Below are positions 41,394-50,094 of a stretch of 64,000 bases of DNA, one piece after another (position 1 is the first letter of the stretch; each line of letters starts with the position of its first letter). The notes under the pieces are model-generated. The model ran no database searches and was not told the origin of the DNA. It saw only the letters and a program-made list of their open reading frames with translations. Origin of the DNA: Candidatus Bipolaricaulota bacterium (GTDB taxonomy: Bacteria; Bipolaricaulota; Bipolaricaulia; Bipolaricaulales; Bipolaricaulaceae); NCBI GenBank assembly GCA_022838705.1, contig JALHJZ010000002.1:186001-250000 (forward strand). The letters run 5' to 3'. The position numbers and the translations under genes are program-made.

Positions 41394-42110
41394 GTGGAGG
41401 TCCGCATCGGCTGTTGCGGCTGGTCGGCGCTGCCGCCCGGGGAGGAACGGGGCCGGCATCGGCTCCAACTCTATGCTGCCCAGTTCCCGCTCGTCGAGGT
41501 CAACTCCACGTTCTACCGCCTCCCCTCGCTCGCGACCGTCCGCCGGTGGCGGGATCTCGCCGATAGCGTAAACCCGCAGTTCGAGTTCACGGTCAAGGCC
41601 CACCGCGGGATCACCCACTACGCGCGGTTCCAGGGCCCCCAAGCCCGCGACGGGTTTGCACGCTCGGTCGAGGTGGCCCGCGCCCTGCGGGCGAGGGTGC
41701 TCCTCCTCCAGTGCCCGCCTTCGTTCTCCCCTGGGCCGGACCACGAGGAGGCCCTGACCCAGTTCCTCGCCACGGTGGATAGGGGTGAACTCACCCTCGT
41801 GTGGGAGCCTCGCGGGCGGTGGGACGAGGAGCCAGAGCGGGTGGCCGCCCTATGCCGGAAGTACTCCCTCGTCCACGGCACCGACCCGTTCCGGACCCTC
41901 CCCGTCACGAGGGGGGAGATCGCGTACCTGCGCCTCCATGGGTCCCCGCCGGGGGCGCGGATGTACCGCTACACCTACAGCGACCAAGACCTGGCGCGCC
42001 TGCGGGACACTGTCCGGGGGCTGGAGGCCGAACGGGTGTATGTGCTCTTCAACAACGACACGATGGTCTCCGATGCCCAAAGGTTCGCGGGGAGGTGGGC
42101 CACGGGATGA
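41394..42110 (+). CDS. DUF72 family protein
   Basis: A 238-residue TIM-barrel-like protein with the family start 'VRIGCCGWSALP', 'VEVNSTFYRLP' and 'FEFTVKAHRGITH', then 'YLRLHGSP' and 'YVLFNND'. Biochemical role not established. TATAAT at 41382-41387 ends six bases before the GTG start (leaderless). The TGA overlaps thrC ATG. Confidence 0.88.
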   Translation: MEVRIGCCGWSALPPGEERGRHRLQLYAAQFPLVEVNSTFYRLPSLATVRRWRDLADSVNPQFEFTVKAHRGITHYARFQGPQARDGFARSVEVARALRARVLLLQCPPSFSPGPDHEEALTQFLATVDRGELTLVWEPRGRWDEEPERVAALCRKYSLVHGTDPFRTLPVTRGEIAYLRLHGSPPGARMYRYTYSDQDLARLRDTVRGLEAERVYVLFNNDTMVSDAQRFAGRWATG

Positions 42111-43225
42111 GAGGCGAATTGCGGTGTCCCCTGTGCGACTTCCGCACCGTGCCGAGTGCGGTACCGCTGCCGTGCCCGGCGTGCCGGGTCCCGCTCGACT
42201 ACCGGCCGGATCCGCCGGCAGACTTCACCGCTGCAGGTTTGACTGGGCGCGGGGTATGGCGGTACGCCCCGTTCCTCCCCGCTGTGAATCCCGTCACCCT
42301 GGGCGAGGGGGGGACCCCCCTCATCCCTTCTCTGCGCATCGGCCCTCGCCTGGGGGTGAACCTCCTGTTCAAGGTCGAGGGGACGAACCCCACTGGCTCG
42401 TTCAAGGACCGGGGGGCAGCGGTGCTCGTCGCCGTCCTGCGGTCGTTCGGGGCGAGGACGGTGGCCGATGACTCGTCGGGGAACGCCGGGGCGGCCCTCG
42501 CCGCCTACGCTGCCCGGGCGGGGGTCCGCGCCGCCCTCTACGTTCCGGCCCACGCCTCGGGGCCCAAGCTCGCCCAGATCGAAGCCCTCGGGGCGGAACT
42601 GGTGCGTGTGCCCGGCCCACGGGAGCGGGCCACGGACGCGGTCCAGGAGGCATGCACCGCGGACCCTGACCTCCTCTACGCCTCGCACAACGCCTCGCCG
42701 TACTTCGTCGCCGGCCTGACGACAATCGCCTACGAGCTAGGCGAGGAGGGTCGGATCCCTGACCACGTCGTCCTCCCGGTGGGTGGAGGCGGACTGTTCC
42801 TCGGGCTCGCCCATGGGTTCGCCCAGCTACGCGAGCGGGGGTGGATCGGACGGGTGCCGCGCCTCCACATCGCCCAGCCTGAGGCCTGTGCCCCCCTCGT
42901 CCGCGCCGGTGATGGGGGGGACCCGGTCGAACTTGACCCCCGGGCCACGGTGGCCGAGGGGGCACGGATCCCCCGCCCTGTGCGGGGCCGGGAGGTCCTG
43001 GCCGCGCTCAGGGCAGTGGATGGGGATACCGTCACGGTGGGGGAAGAGGAGATCCTCCGGGGTCAGGCGGAGCTCGCTCGCGAGGAAGGGATCTGGGTTG
43101 AGCCGACAGCGGCCCTCGCCGTGGCCGCCCTCCCCGCCCTCATCGCGCGGGGCACGATCAAACCTGGGGAGGAGATCGTGCTCCCCCTCACCGGGCACGG
43201 GCTCAAGGCGGTGAACCTGCGCTGA
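42107..43225 (+). CDS. thrC: Threonine synthase-like PLP enzyme
   Basis: A 372-residue fold-type II PLP enzyme. It begins with a zinc-ribbon-like CX2C...CX2C ('CPLC', 'CPAC'), then 'EGGTPLIPS', the PLP lysine in 'TNPTGSFKDRGAA' and 'DDSSGNAGAALAAYAAR', and 'PVGGGGLFLG' as phosphate cradle. It would make threonine from phosphohomoserine; some relatives are other beta-family lyases, so specificity is probable, not proven. ATGA overlap with the DUF72 gene. Confidence 0.82.
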   Translation: MRGELRCPLCDFRTVPSAVPLPCPACRVPLDYRPDPPADFTAAGLTGRGVWRYAPFLPAVNPVTLGEGGTPLIPSLRIGPRLGVNLLFKVEGTNPTGSFKDRGAAVLVAVLRSFGARTVADDSSGNAGAALAAYAARAGVRAALYVPAHASGPKLAQIEALGAELVRVPGPRERATDAVQEACTADPDLLYASHNASPYFVAGLTTIAYELGEEGRIPDHVVLPVGGGGLFLGLAHGFAQLRERGWIGRVPRLHIAQPEACAPLVRAGDGGDPVELDPRATVAEGARIPRPVRGREVLAALRAVDGDTVTVGEEEILRGQAELAREEGIWVEPTAALAVAALPALIARGTIKPGEEIVLPLTGHGLKAVNLR

Positions 43226-43259
43226 CCCTCGTCCCCAATCCGCGCGGGGGCGGCTTCGG

Positions 43260-43811
43260 CTAGCCTCCGAACCGATCGCGGCGCACGATCTCCGCGAGGG
43301 GCACCCGCTCCACCTCCCGCGGCGTGTACGCGGGCCGGCCGATCGGGAGGAGGGCCACGACCCTCATCCCGCGGGGGATGCCGAGAATCCGCTTCACTTC
43401 TGCCTCCGCCCGACCCCGCAGCCCCGCCCAATACGAGGCCAGCCCCAAGCTGTGGGCCATGAGGGCCATGTTCTGCGTCGCCACCGCCCCTGCCTCGATC
43501 CAGTGCCCCGGATCCTTCACCGGGTCAACGACAACTGCGATCAGCACCGGTGCATCGCCGACCCCTTTCCCGGTGAGGGCAGCCTGGCCGCGGCGCGCGA
43601 AGGCGAGCCGCTCCACCAGGGCCCCCAACTTGGCCTTCGTGTCCTCGTCCCGCACCACGACGAACGTCCACGGCTGGGAGTTGGCGAACGACGGGGCCCA
43701 CCTCCCCGCCTCGAGGATCGCCTCCACCTCGTCGTCGCTCACCGGCTTCGGCTCGAACCGGAGCACGCTCCTCCGGCCACGGATCGCGTTCAGTACCTCG
43801 TTCTTCATCAT
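43260..43811 (-). CDS. Nitroreductase family protein
   Basis: A 183-residue FMN-dependent oxidoreductase of the nitroreductase fold. 'IRGRRSVLRFEPKPVSDDEVE' opens it (RGRRSV binds FMN phosphate), 'APSFANSQPWTFVVV' and 'LGLASYWAGLRG' are typical. Electron acceptor unknown. Its start overlaps the stop of a second, fused nitroreductase gene (ATGA), giving a tandem pair. Confidence 0.88.
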   Translation of the reverse strand: MMKNEVLNAIRGRRSVLRFEPKPVSDDEVEAILEAGRWAPSFANSQPWTFVVVRDEDTKAKLGALVERLAFARRGQAALTGKGVGDAPVLIAVVVDPVKDPGHWIEAGAVATQNMALMAHSLGLASYWAGLRGRAEAEVKRILGIPRGMRVVALLPIGRPAYTPREVERVPLAEIVRRDRFGG

Positions 43812-44836
43812 ATGCCCTCCGTCTCGTTTGGGTCCCCAAACTTATTCCATGCCACCACAGCTGACAAGGGCTTCCGCTCCCGTGGCCCGAGCTCGATCGC
43901 GCGGTGCTTATCGCTGAGCGTGCTCGCCTCGCCCCGCTTCCCGATGACGATGAGCGCGATGAGGATGTACTCCTCCGGGATCCCCAGCGCCTCCTTGACG
44001 GCGGGGGGGTCGTAGCCGGCGATGGGGTGGGCGACGAGCCCCATCTGGGTCGCCTGGATCATGAGCAGGCCGGTGGCCATTCCACACCCGAATAGGAAGT
44101 AGTCGCGCCCATCGGAGAGCTTGCAGTCGAGGTCGCGGTGGCTGGCGAGGGCGAGGATCGCCGGGGCACGCTTCGCCCAGTAGTTCCCCCCGGACAGGGC
44201 CCCCTTCACCCTGTCCAGCGTTTCCCCTTCCGCGATCACGAACCGCCACGGCTGGTTGTTGAAGCAGGAGGGGGCGAGGTGGGCCGCCTCGACCAGCCGC
44301 TCGAGCGCCTCCCGGGCCACGGGCTCCCCGGACAGGGCACGGTACGCCCGCCGGGCACGGATGAGCGGGTTGATGGCCTCGTCCGCGGCCTGCAGCGCCC
44401 GCAGCGTGACGAGAACCTCCTCCGCGTGGCCGGCCGCCTTCCCCCGCCGCCATGCCCAGCGCACGGACCCCGCCCGGTCGAGGAGGAACGTCGCCCGCTG
44501 GACCCGGCCCGCGGGCGTGACGACGCAATAGGCCCTCGCCACAGCGCGGTCGGGATCGGAAAGCAGGGTGAGGCCCCCGCCCGCCGCGAACCGGGCGAGG
44601 GTGGAAGGGGAATCGGGCGCGATCCCCACCAGCCGTGCCCCGAGGGAGGTGAACTCGGGGAGGAGGGCCTGGAAAGCGCGGGCCTCCTCGGCCCAGGCAG
44701 GCGTCCCGGCGCGGGGGAAGAAGTGCAGGACGACGTACGAGCCCCTCAGCTCGCGGAGCGAGACCGCCCCGCCCGCCGCCGACGGCAGCGTGAACTCGGG
44801 GGCCAGCCCAACCAGGTTTATCCGGTCCTCGGCCAT
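43808..44836 (-). CDS. Fusion of degenerate peroxiredoxin and nitroreductase
   Basis: A 342-residue two-domain protein. Residues 1-150 follow a Bcp-type peroxiredoxin fold ('GLAPEFTLPSAAGG', 'VVLHFFPRAGTP', 'LVGIAPDSP', 'LLSDPD'), but the peroxidatic Cys expected in TPGCT is absent: the stretch reads T45-P-A-W-A49. Residues 155-342 are a nitroreductase ('IRARRAYRALSGEPV', 'LAPSCFNNQPWRFVIA'). The first domain therefore probably does not reduce peroxide in the usual way and may be a binding module. A TATCAT box lies seven bases upstream of the ATG (minus strand). Confidence 0.85.
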   Translation of the reverse strand: MAEDRINLVGLAPEFTLPSAAGGAVSLRELRGSYVVLHFFPRAGTPAWAEEARAFQALLPEFTSLGARLVGIAPDSPSTLARFAAGGGLTLLSDPDRAVARAYCVVTPAGRVQRATFLLDRAGSVRWAWRRGKAAGHAEEVLVTLRALQAADEAINPLIRARRAYRALSGEPVAREALERLVEAAHLAPSCFNNQPWRFVIAEGETLDRVKGALSGGNYWAKRAPAILALASHRDLDCKLSDGRDYFLFGCGMATGLLMIQATQMGLVAHPIAGYDPPAVKEALGIPEEYILIALIVIGKRGEASTLSDKHRAIELGPRERKPLSAVVAWNKFGDPNETEGI

Positions 44837-44881
44837 GGGAGGGATGATAGCCCCCCCTCCCGGGCCGGCAACCCGCGCGCG

Positions 44882-45796
44882 TCAGAAGCCGAGCTCGATC
44901 CCGACCGTGCTCTGAATGAGGCCGCCGAAATCGAACTGCGTCCGGGAGTAGATGCGGACCCAGGAGAACGCCACCTCCACCCACACCTCCTGGGACACGA
45001 ACCCTCCAAGGTCGAACGCGGTCACAAGCCGGATCGCGACCGGCGGCACCCGCACTCCGAGGAACAGCTTCGCCCAGTCCAGGCCGAAGCTCCCGGTGAA
45101 GTTGAGGCGGAGCCGCGCGCCGAGCTCGGCCTCCGGATCCGGGTAGATGTAGCTCGCCCCGAGCTCGCTCCACGCGAGGCCGTACGGGTTGAAGAGGACC
45201 CGGGAGTCGGCGCGGAAACAGGCGCCCGTGAACCCCAGGTGGAGGAGCTCCTCCTCGAACCACACCCCAGACACCGCAGCGAGGTCGGTGGCGGGGTCGT
45301 CGTCGAGCAGGGAGTCGAGCCCCGTCACGCCGAACCCGGTGAGGCTGCGGGCGAAGAACCCCGGGTGCCACGCGACGCCGAGGTCGAGGACAAGCCCGAC
45401 CGTGTAGTCTGGATCATCACACGGTAGCGCGAGGTTCTCAACGAGGAACAGCCCCCCGAGCTCCCACGGGCAACACCCCCCGCGGACCTCGAACCAGTAC
45501 TTGGAGAAGCACGGGTCGAACCTCATCCCGCTTTGGAGGCCGATCCCATCGAGATCAACCCCCACCGTGAGGTACGCGGCCTCAAGCCCTGTGAGGGAGA
45601 GCTCCGTTCGGCTGATGACCTCCGCCCGGTCGTATGCGAGGGCGAGGGTGACGGCGGACGCGAGGTCGAGCGAAGAGGACAACGGCGTGACGGCAACCTC
45701 GATCCCGAGTGAGCCGGAGAAGGCCGGGGATTGGGACCAGGATGTGGCACCCCACACCAGGGTCACTGCGAGCACACCCAGGAGACGCTTTCTCAT
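44882..45796 (-). CDS. Putative outer-envelope barrel protein
   Basis: A 304-residue exported protein: signal peptide 'MRKRLLGVLAVTLVWGATSWSQ' (key MRKRLL...SWSQ), then alternating hydrophobic/polar strands throughout ('LTVGVDLDGIGLQSGM', 'VGLVLDLGVAWH') and a last residue Phe ('GIELGF'), as in outer-membrane beta-barrels. No family recognised. ATG 45796 has GAGGTGG six bases upstream; the alternative ATG 45811 contains that site. A gene of similar style is at 51.4-52.1 kb. Confidence 0.6.
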   Translation of the reverse strand: MRKRLLGVLAVTLVWGATSWSQSPAFSGSLGIEVAVTPLSSSLDLASAVTLALAYDRAEVISRTELSLTGLEAAYLTVGVDLDGIGLQSGMRFDPCFSKYWFEVRGGCCPWELGGLFLVENLALPCDDPDYTVGLVLDLGVAWHPGFFARSLTGFGVTGLDSLLDDDPATDLAAVSGVWFEEELLHLGFTGACFRADSRVLFNPYGLAWSELGASYIYPDPEAELGARLRLNFTGSFGLDWAKLFLGVRVPPVAIRLVTAFDLGGFVSQEVWVEVAFSWVRIYSRTQFDFGGLIQSTVGIELGF

Positions 45797-45857
45797 CTCA
45801 GACCACCTCATGGGAGGAGGGTACGGAGATGACCAGGCCCAGCGGGGCACACCGGAC

Positions 45858-45889
45858 GGGCCGCCCGGCCTCATTTGTCCGGGCGGCCC
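45858..45889 (-). terminator. Hairpin after the COG2403-like gene
   Basis: Perfect 11-bp stem GGGCCGCCCGG/CCGGGCGGCCC with a 10-nt loop, 12 bases after the stop of the minus-strand P-loop gene at 45902. No U-tract. Confidence 0.6.
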
Positions 45890-45901
45890 TGGACCCCTGT
45901 C

Positions 45902-47209
45902 TCAGAACCGGGGGAGGAGGTCCGCCACCGTGGGATGGCCGATCTCCTGAAGATCGTACCGGACGCGGGTTGACGGCTTCTCGATCGCGATCAGGCGGCG
46001 CAGGTCCACCGGCGTCGCGATGACGACGGCGTCGCAGGGGACGCGGGCGATCGTCTGGGCGAGCTCCTCGATCTGCTTCTTCCCGTACCCCATCGCGGGC
46101 AGCACCGGGCCGAGGTGGGGATAGGCTCTGTACACGTCGCCGAGCGACCCCTGGGCATAGGGACGCGGGTCGGCGAAGGTCGCCCCGAGCTTCCGTGCCA
46201 CCACTGCCCCCGCCCCGAACGGCATCTCCCCGTGGGTGACGGTGGGCCCATCCTCGATCACGAGCACCCTCCGCCCCGCCACGAGCTCCGGCGCATCCAA
46301 GGTGATCGGGGACGCCGCTTCCACAATCCTCGCCCGCGGGTTGAGGAAGGAAAGGGAGGCCCGCAGCTGCTCCACCGGTTCGAGCCCCGCCGTATCCACC
46401 TTGTTGATCACGATCGCCTCTGCCTGGCGGACGAGCACGGATCCAGGCCAGTACGTGTTCTCATGCCCAACCCGCAGCGGGTCGGCGACGACGATCAGGA
46501 AGTCGGGGCGGAAGAAGGGGGAGTCGTTGTTCCCCCCGTCCCACAGGATCACGTCCGCTTCCGCCTCCGCCTGACGGAGGATCGCCCCGTAGTCCACCCC
46601 CGCATAGACGACAAACCCTTCCTGGAGGTGGGGCTCGTACTCCTCGCGCTCCTCGATCGTACACTCCGCCCGGTCCAGGTCCTCGAACGACGCGAACCGT
46701 TGCACGGCCTGGCGGACGAGGTCCCCGTAGGGCATGGGGTGGCGGACCACGGCGACCCTCTTCCCCTGTTCGTGGAGGATCTGGGCCACGCGGCGGGTGG
46801 TCTGGGACTTGCCTGATCCAGTGCGCACCGCGCACACGGCGACGACCGGCTTCTTGGCCGCCAGTTGGGTCGAGCGGGGGCCGAGAAGCCAGAAGTCCGC
46901 CCCCGCCGCAGCGGCGAGCGCCGCCCGTTCCATCACGTGCTGGTGCGAGACGTCGGAATAGGCGAACACCACCCGGTCCACTCCCTTCTCGCGCACGAGG
47001 TGGGGGAGGCGCTCCTCCGGCTCGATCGGGATCCCGTTCGGGTAGAGCCGTCCGGCGAGCTCCGCGGGGTAACGGCGCCCGACGATCCCCGGGATCTGGG
47101 TGGCGGTGAACGCGACCACCTCGTAGGCGTCGTTGTCCCTGAACACAACGTTGAAGTTGTGGAAGTCGCGGCCGGCAGCGCCCATGATGATGACCTTGGT
47201 CTTGCGCAT
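45902..47209 (-). CDS. COG2403-type P-loop protein (cyclic 2,3-diphosphoglycerate synthetase-like)
   Basis: A 435-residue protein. The N-terminal 125 residues form a Rossmann-like part ('VIIMGAAGRDFHNFNVVFRD'), then a P-loop 'TGSGKSQTTRRVAQIL' near 145, 'WDGGNNDSPFFRPD' and 'NKVD'. This is the family that includes archaeal cyclic 2,3-diphosphoglycerate synthetase, but most bacterial members are uncharacterised and cyclic-DPG is not expected here with confidence. A ribosome site TTGAGGTG precedes the ATG, and TATAAT (47252-47247, minus) lies upstream. Confidence 0.72.
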   Translation of the reverse strand: MRKTKVIIMGAAGRDFHNFNVVFRDNDAYEVVAFTATQIPGIVGRRYPAELAGRLYPNGIPIEPEERLPHLVREKGVDRVVFAYSDVSHQHVMERAALAAAAGADFWLLGPRSTQLAAKKPVVAVCAVRTGSGKSQTTRRVAQILHEQGKRVAVVRHPMPYGDLVRQAVQRFASFEDLDRAECTIEEREEYEPHLQEGFVVYAGVDYGAILRQAEAEADVILWDGGNNDSPFFRPDFLIVVADPLRVGHENTYWPGSVLVRQAEAIVINKVDTAGLEPVEQLRASLSFLNPRARIVEAASPITLDAPELVAGRRVLVIEDGPTVTHGEMPFGAGAVVARKLGATFADPRPYAQGSLGDVYRAYPHLGPVLPAMGYGKKQIEELAQTIARVPCDAVVIATPVDLRRLIAIEKPSTRVRYDLQEIGHPTVADLLPRF

Positions 47210-47246
47210 GGATTCACCTCAAGTTAGATGGTGTCGCAACGGCGGG

Positions 47247-47252
47247 ATTATA
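47247..47252 (-). promoter_or_regulatory. -10 box of the COG2403-like gene
   Basis: A consensus TATAAT on the minus strand, 38 bases before the ATG at 47209, leaving a short leader with a TTGAGGTG ribosome site. No clear -35 box. Confidence 0.45.
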
Positions 47253-47336
47253 CCCGATCCCGGCCCGGGTGAGGCTTCACGATGGCCCCGGCGGCGGACC
47301 GGCATCCCCGGCCCGGACCGGGGATAATGGGGGCTT

Positions 47337-48500
47337 ATGGCCCGGCTCACGATCGAGGAGATCCCGCTCGGGGACCGCCGGCTACGGCAGTTCGTCGCGG
47401 TCCCATGGCACATCCACCGCGGGGACCCGAATTGGACCCCTCCCCTCACCGCCGACCTCCTCGGGAGCCGGCTCCTCGGCTTGACCGGCCTCCTCACCCC
47501 CGCCCATCCCTACCACGAGACAGCTGAGGTCACGCACTTCCTCGCCCGCTCCGGCTCCAACCTCGTGGGCCGGGTGTCGGCCGCGATCAACCACCGGTTC
47601 AACGAGTACCACAGAACGAACCTTGGGTCCTTCGGGTTCTACGAAGCGGTCCCAGACTACGCGGTCACCGAAGCCCTCCTCGATAGCGCCCGGGCCTGGC
47701 TCGCCCAGCGCGGGGTGGACGCGATGCGCGGGCCGGGCGGGTACTCCAACGCCACCCACGAGTCCCACCAGGCGGTGCTCGTCCATGGGTTCGACACCCC
47801 GCCCACGGTGGAGCTCACCCACAACCCGCCCTACTACGGCGAGCACCTCGAGCGGTACGGCCTGCGGAAGGTCAAGGACTATCATGCGTACTGGATTGCT
47901 CCGTCCCAGCCCATGGATCCGCGCCTGGAGCGCCTCGTCGCGGCAGCCCGAGCCCGCCGAGGGATCACGACCCGCCCGTTCGACCTGCGGCATCTCCTGG
48001 AAGACGTGGAACGCCTCGCGTGGGTCTACAACGAGGCGTGGGCCGCCAACTGGGGGTTCCTCCCGATCACGGACGGGGAGGCGAAGGCGCTCGCGAAGAG
48101 CCTGAAGACGATCGCCGATCCGGAGTTGATCCGGTTCGCCTACGTGGACGGGGAGCTCGCGGCGATGATCGGGGCGATCCCGGACCCGAACGTGGCCCTC
48201 CGGCCGACGTGGAACCCGGTGCTCGATTGCGACCTCGTGCGGGCGCTGCGCCTCATGGCCCGTCGGCGCCGGATCCGTACGGCGCGGGTGATGTTCTTCG
48301 GGATCCGCCCTCCGTACCGGAAGATGGGGGTGGATGCGGTCCTGTTCCACGAGGTGCTCACGATCGCCTGGGGGAAAGGGTACCGGGCCGGCGAGGCGTC
48401 CATGCTCCTCGAGGACAACGACCTCATCCTGCGGGCCTGCGAGGCGATGGGCGGGCGCCTCTCGAAGACCTGGCGGATCTACGAAATGCCCATCCCGTAA
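47337..48500 (+). CDS. GNAT-type N-acetyltransferase-like protein
   Basis: A 387-residue protein of a family annotated as GNAT-related; it opens 'PWHIHRGDPNWTPPL' after 20 residues, with 'GRVSAAINHRFNEYH' and 'GFYEAVPDYAV', and a second half 'RTARVMFFGIRPPYRKMGVDA' (key: GIRPPYRKMGVD) that resembles an acetyl-CoA loop. Substrate unknown. A GATAAT box (47323-47328) lies eight bases before the ATG. Confidence 0.68.
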   Translation: MARLTIEEIPLGDRRLRQFVAVPWHIHRGDPNWTPPLTADLLGSRLLGLTGLLTPAHPYHETAEVTHFLARSGSNLVGRVSAAINHRFNEYHRTNLGSFGFYEAVPDYAVTEALLDSARAWLAQRGVDAMRGPGGYSNATHESHQAVLVHGFDTPPTVELTHNPPYYGEHLERYGLRKVKDYHAYWIAPSQPMDPRLERLVAAARARRGITTRPFDLRHLLEDVERLAWVYNEAWAANWGFLPITDGEAKALAKSLKTIADPELIRFAYVDGELAAMIGAIPDPNVALRPTWNPVLDCDLVRALRLMARRRRIRTARVMFFGIRPPYRKMGVDAVLFHEVLTIAWGKGYRAGEASMLLEDNDLILRACEAMGGRLSKTWRIYEMPIP

Positions 48501-48570
48501 CCGGGGGAGACGAACACCGCCGGTCCCCGGAACACGGATCACGAATAGCGGCGAGCTGTATAATCCGTGC

Positions 48571-50022
48571 GTGGCTGTGCAAAACAGGATCCGCAAGGTC
48601 AGGAAACGCGATCGGTCGCTCGTCGCGTTCGACCAGGGACGGATCATCCACGCCATCCTCCGGGCGGTGCAGTCGGTGGGCGGGTTCTCCCTCGACCACG
48701 TGCCGGGGGTGAACGAGCGCCTCTTCTCGTACGGGGACGACGAGCACATCGCAGAGTTCCTGTCCGATGTCGTGGTCGCAACGCTCAACCGCGATCCGCG
48801 GCACTGGATCGCCAACTTCCCCCCCACCGTCGAGGAGATCCAGGACACGGTGGTCCACATCCTGCGGAGCTTCGGGTTCGTCGCCGTGGCTGATGCTTAC
48901 GAGTGCTGGCGGTGGGGGAAGCACTGGGTACGGGCGGGGGCGATCACGATGGACGAGTTCGTGGGGAACGGGTACCCGGTCCCCCTCCACCACGAGACGC
49001 TCGCCTGGAATCGCGAGCACGGCTGCGACACCGTGGCTGGGCTGAACGAGATCGTCCGGTTGGGCCACCTCCCCGAGCTCGTCGCCGCCGCCACGGAGCG
49101 GTACGAGCGCTCGGTGGACGAGGCCGCCGCGAAGGTCCTCGCCCGCGCCGCAACCGGGGACCTGCGGGTGATCTGGGTCTCCGGGCCATCCTCATCGGGG
49201 AAGACGACGACCACGGTCAAGCTCCTCCAGCGGCTGAGGAAGGAAGGCCTCGAGTTCCTGATGCTCAACCTCGATGACTACTTCTGGCCCCTGGTCGAGC
49301 ACCCCACGGACTGGCTCAACGATCGGAACTTCGAGACGCCGGAGGCCCTCGACATCCAGACCATCAACCGCCACCTGCGCGCCCTCCTCGACGGGCAGGC
49401 GATCCAAAAGCCGATCTACAGCTTCAAGGAGGGCCGCCGCGTGGGGACGAAGCTCGTGCGGCTCAAGGCGGGCCAGCTCCTCCTCCTCGACTGCCTCCAC
49501 GGGCTCTATCCCCCCCTCACGACCGGGATCGCCCGCGAGGCGATGTTCTGGCTGTACATCGAGGCAGCGAACATGCTCTACGAGGGGGACGGAACGAGCG
49601 AACGGTTGACCCAGTTCACGGATGTGCGGCTCCTCCGCCGGATGCTGCGGGATGTCAAGCACCGCAACCATCCCCCGCTCCAGACCCTCCTCCACTGGCA
49701 CTACGTGCGGAGCGGTGAACTGTTCTCGATCATCCCCCTGATGGGCCTCGCCGATCACGTCGTGAACGGGGGGATGCCGTTCGACCTTCCCGTGCTGAAG
49801 CCGTTTTTCCTTCCGGATGGGATCTGGCCGAAGCCAGAGGAGGTCGCTCCCTACGATACGTTCCTCGATGCGCGGATCCGCTACCGGCGCATCGGAGGCT
49901 TGCTCGGCCAGGTGGCGGGGCTGACCCTGTGGGAGGCCGAGGACCACGCCCTCATCCCCGGTGACCACCTCGTGCGGGAGTTCATCGGCGGGAGCACGCT
50001 CCAGATCCCCCACAACGAGTAG
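48571..50022 (+). CDS. ATP-cone plus uridine-kinase-like P-loop protein
   Basis: A 483-residue protein. Residues 5-95 form an ATP-cone ('IRKVRKRDRSLVAFDQGRI'), the nucleotide-sensing module of ribonucleotide reductases and NrdR. Residues 195-400 form a phosphoribulokinase/uridine-kinase domain with Walker A 'GPSSSGKTTT' at 205-214 and 'LNLDDYFWP' as the acidic site. The combination suggests a nucleotide-regulated kinase; the real substrate is not known. TATAAT (48559-48564) ends six bases before the GTG start, so the mRNA is likely leaderless. Confidence 0.8.
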   Translation: MAVQNRIRKVRKRDRSLVAFDQGRIIHAILRAVQSVGGFSLDHVPGVNERLFSYGDDEHIAEFLSDVVVATLNRDPRHWIANFPPTVEEIQDTVVHILRSFGFVAVADAYECWRWGKHWVRAGAITMDEFVGNGYPVPLHHETLAWNREHGCDTVAGLNEIVRLGHLPELVAAATERYERSVDEAAAKVLARAATGDLRVIWVSGPSSSGKTTTTVKLLQRLRKEGLEFLMLNLDDYFWPLVEHPTDWLNDRNFETPEALDIQTINRHLRALLDGQAIQKPIYSFKEGRRVGTKLVRLKAGQLLLLDCLHGLYPPLTTGIAREAMFWLYIEAANMLYEGDGTSERLTQFTDVRLLRRMLRDVKHRNHPPLQTLLHWHYVRSGELFSIIPLMGLADHVVNGGMPFDLPVLKPFFLPDGIWPKPEEVAPYDTFLDARIRYRRIGGLLGQVAGLTLWEAEDHALIPGDHLVREFIGGSTLQIPHNE

Positions 50023-50035
50023 TCGCTCAAGGGGG

Positions 50036-50065
50036 GCGCCTCCCCCGCCGGGGCAGGGGAGGCGC
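50036..50065. terminator. Hairpin between convergent kinase-like and PKD genes
   Basis: Perfect 10-bp stem GCGCCTCCCC/GGGGAGGCGC with a 10-nt loop. No U-tract on either strand; it separates two convergent genes. Confidence 0.62.
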
Positions 50066-50094
50066 GGAGGGTGAGTGCGGAAGCGGGCTCTCGA

